From assembly GCA_900551525.1 (NCBI GenBank), contig URWD01000041.1:1-7534 (forward strand): a DNA stretch of 7,534 nucleotides, in the 5' to 3' direction. The notes under the pieces were generated by a model. It had not been told where the DNA came from and searched no databases. It saw only the letters and a list, made by a program, of their open reading frames with translations. The stretch is from an uncultured Mycoplasmatota bacterium (GTDB lineage Bacteria > Bacillota_I > Bacilli_A > RF39 > UBA660). This document shows positions 6,845 to 7,534 of this stretch, in pieces. Every line of letters starts with the position of its first letter. Within the stretch, counting starts at the first letter, position 1. The position numbers and the translations under genes are program-made.

Positions 6845-6885
6845 GTATACCACCTATCTATACTTATTATGGATATTTTTAAGCA

Positions 6886-6911
6886 AAATAAAAAGCCAAT
6901 TATTGGCTTTT
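6886..6911 (-). terminator. Intrinsic terminator after the variable-protein gene
   Basis: The arms AAAAGCCA (6891-6898) and TGGCTTTT (6904-6911) form an 8-bp stem with a 5-base loop. On the minus strand they are followed by TTTTTATTTT. It lies 26 bp past the stop at 6938 and 40-odd bp before the spoIVB start, so spoIVB should have its own promoter in the short gap at 6845-6885. Confidence 0.65.
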
Positions 6912-6937
6912 ATATTATATACCTTTGGTTGTAGCTA

Positions 6938-7396
6938 TTAGTTTATGCGAATTGGTGAATTTTGAGTTCCATCACCTTCAACATAAGTTACGGAAGATGA
7001 GAGATAGAAGACTGTGCGCACACCGAACGCATGAGCCGCGTCGTCGTCGTGCACGTTGCCAGCGCTGTACACACCGAACACACTAGAGGCATGGTCCGCA
7101 GAACGGGAAATAATCCATTCGTAAAGCCCCATATACATCCAATTAACATTTTTAATGGCTTCGCCATCATAAGTGTTTAAATTTGCTGTCCATGCACTTG
7201 GTGCTGCTGCAAATCCATAATCACTTGCATACATTAATCCTATTTTTGCACTATATTCTGTTTCTCCATTTGATGAAGTTGATCCAGGAACTGGATTTAC
7301 CACTTCATTTTGATATGCTGTTTTAGCTGGTTGTGTTCCTATATTTGCCCATGCATTTCCTCCAACCTTCCATGTTGTTTCTGCTATTTTAGCTGC
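6938..7396 (-). repeat. Diverged direct repeat shared with 787-1240
   Basis: Both segments lie on the same strand and share long matches outside the variable block, for example the stretch encoding KTAYQNE, the TGGAAGGTTGGAG block, the stretch encoding IGLMYAS and the ends encoding SPIRIN. The variable blocks and a short Thr/Asn-rich spacer diverge. The pair brackets about 5.7 kb holding the sporulation genes and the acyltransferase operon. Confidence 0.65.
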
Positions 7397-7534
7397 CCAA
7401 TCTGCTCCTATATTTGTTATGAAGTTTTTATTTAAATTTGTTTTATTTAACAAACTTGTACTCCATGTATTTGATCCATTTCCACTATTTATTGTTGTAT
7501 TATTTTTATAATTCCATGTATATGCTGCTACATT
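6938..7534 (-). CDS. DGR-type variable protein with C-lectin-like C-terminus, 5' end outside window
   Basis: The frame is open from the right edge for 198 codons to TAA at 6938. TTG 7453 is only an internal codon, because the 27 codons before it continue the same repetitive, Asn/Thr-rich sequence (GNGSNTWSTSLLNKTNLNKN). The visible part ends in a C-type-lectin-like module: TTWKVGG, QPAKTAYQNE, KIGLMYASDYGFA, NWMYMGLYEWIISR, a hypervariable stretch, then FGVRTVFYLSSSVTY and a terminal SPIRIN. This layout, a surface protein ending in a C-lectin fold with the variable stretch near the C-terminus, is that of DGR target proteins, where variable residues form the ligand-binding face. The missing N-terminus probably carries an export or prepilin signal, which I cannot see. 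A related truncated copy lies at 787-1251. A strong terminator follows. Confidence 0.75.
   Translation of the reverse strand, partial: NVAAYTWNYKNNTTINSGNGSNTWSTSLLNKTNLNKNFITNIGADWAAKIAETTWKVGGNAWANIGTQPAKTAYQNEVVNPVPGSTSSNGETEYSAKIGLMYASDYGFAAAPSAWTANLNTYDGEAIKNVNWMYMGLYEWIISRSADHASSVFGVYSAGNVHDDDAAHAFGVRTVFYLSSSVTYVEGDGTQNSPIRIN
7010..7108 (-). other. Putative DGR variable region (recently mutagenised, VR-B)
   Basis: This is a 33-codon block of about 63% G+C and about 14% A on the coding strand, in a gene and genome that are otherwise A-rich. Most variable codons end in C or T with scattered first and second bases (GAC, CAT, GCC, AGT, GGT, TAC, AGC, GCT, CAC, GAC three times), as expected if template AAC/AAT codons were randomised at their adenines. 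It starts after WII and ends before VFYLSSSVTY, a conserved stretch that would hold the initiation-of-mutagenic-homology site. Template repeat and reverse transcriptase are not in the window. Confidence 0.7.

Noticed and set aside
6865..6871. CATAATA on the minus strand as a sigma-G-type -10 for spoIVB
   Set aside because: There is no matching -35 at the expected spacing, and such 7-mers are common in AT-rich DNA.
6988..7170. 60-codon minus-strand frame
   Set aside because: It lies inside the variable region of the larger gene in another frame. The GC-rich block simply removes stop codons.
1..7534. Recoded UGA (Mollicutes-like genetic code)
   Set aside because: Tryptophan is encoded by TGG throughout and no real gene contains an in-frame TGA. 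No gene here ends in TGA either, but with nine stops in AT-rich DNA that is not informative.
1..7534. CRISPR array, tRNA, rRNA or insertion sequence
   Set aside because: No regularly spaced repeats, cloverleaf-like segment, rRNA-like conserved stretch or transposase frame was seen.

Overview
The window (about 27% G+C by eye) is a chromosomal segment of a low-GC, endospore-forming Bacillota. The sporulation genes fit class Bacilli: a SpoVID-like morphogenetic protein is followed directly by a YsxE-like coat protein, the order known from Bacillus, and a SpoIVB-type S55 peptidase lies further along. Very low G+C, type IV pilin-like genes and diversity-generating-retroelement (DGR) style proteins suggest an uncultured gut lineage (RF39/Erysipelotrichia-like). 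That placement is inference. All genes but one small one lie on the minus strand.

Layout, left to right. 1-704: a prepilin-like gene whose 3' end is outside the window. 749-776: terminator. 787-1251: the C-terminal part of a C-type-lectin-like DGR target protein, 5'-truncated and frameshifted. 1252-1412: short intergenic stretch with an interrupted palindrome. 1413-1592 (+): a two-helix small membrane protein that converges on and overlaps the next gene. 1551-3078: ysxE-like and spoVID-like genes, overlapping by 8 nt. 3129-5833: a tightly coupled three-gene operon, in transcription order an HSL-type alpha/beta hydrolase, a condensation/alcohol-acetyltransferase-fold acyltransferase and a zinc-ribbon six-helix membrane protein. 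5876-6844: spoIVB. 6938-7534: the 3' portion of a second DGR-type variable protein, continuing past the right edge.

The most striking signal is at 7010-7108. A 99-nt block inside this AT-rich DNA is about 63% G+C and only about 14% A on the coding strand, and its codons look like randomised AAY codons in a C-lectin-like C-terminus. That is the signature of adenine-directed DGR mutagenesis. No reverse transcriptase or template repeat is in the window, so they must act from elsewhere. A second, older and apparently decayed copy lies 5.7 kb away in the same orientation, next to a prepilin gene. The two copies bracket the sporulation and acyltransferase genes as diverged direct repeats.

Functionally there are three themes: surface display and diversification (prepilin plus DGR targets), spore formation (SpoVID and YsxE for coat encasement, SpoIVB for forespore-to-mother-cell signalling) and a lipid or ester-modification operon of unknown substrate.
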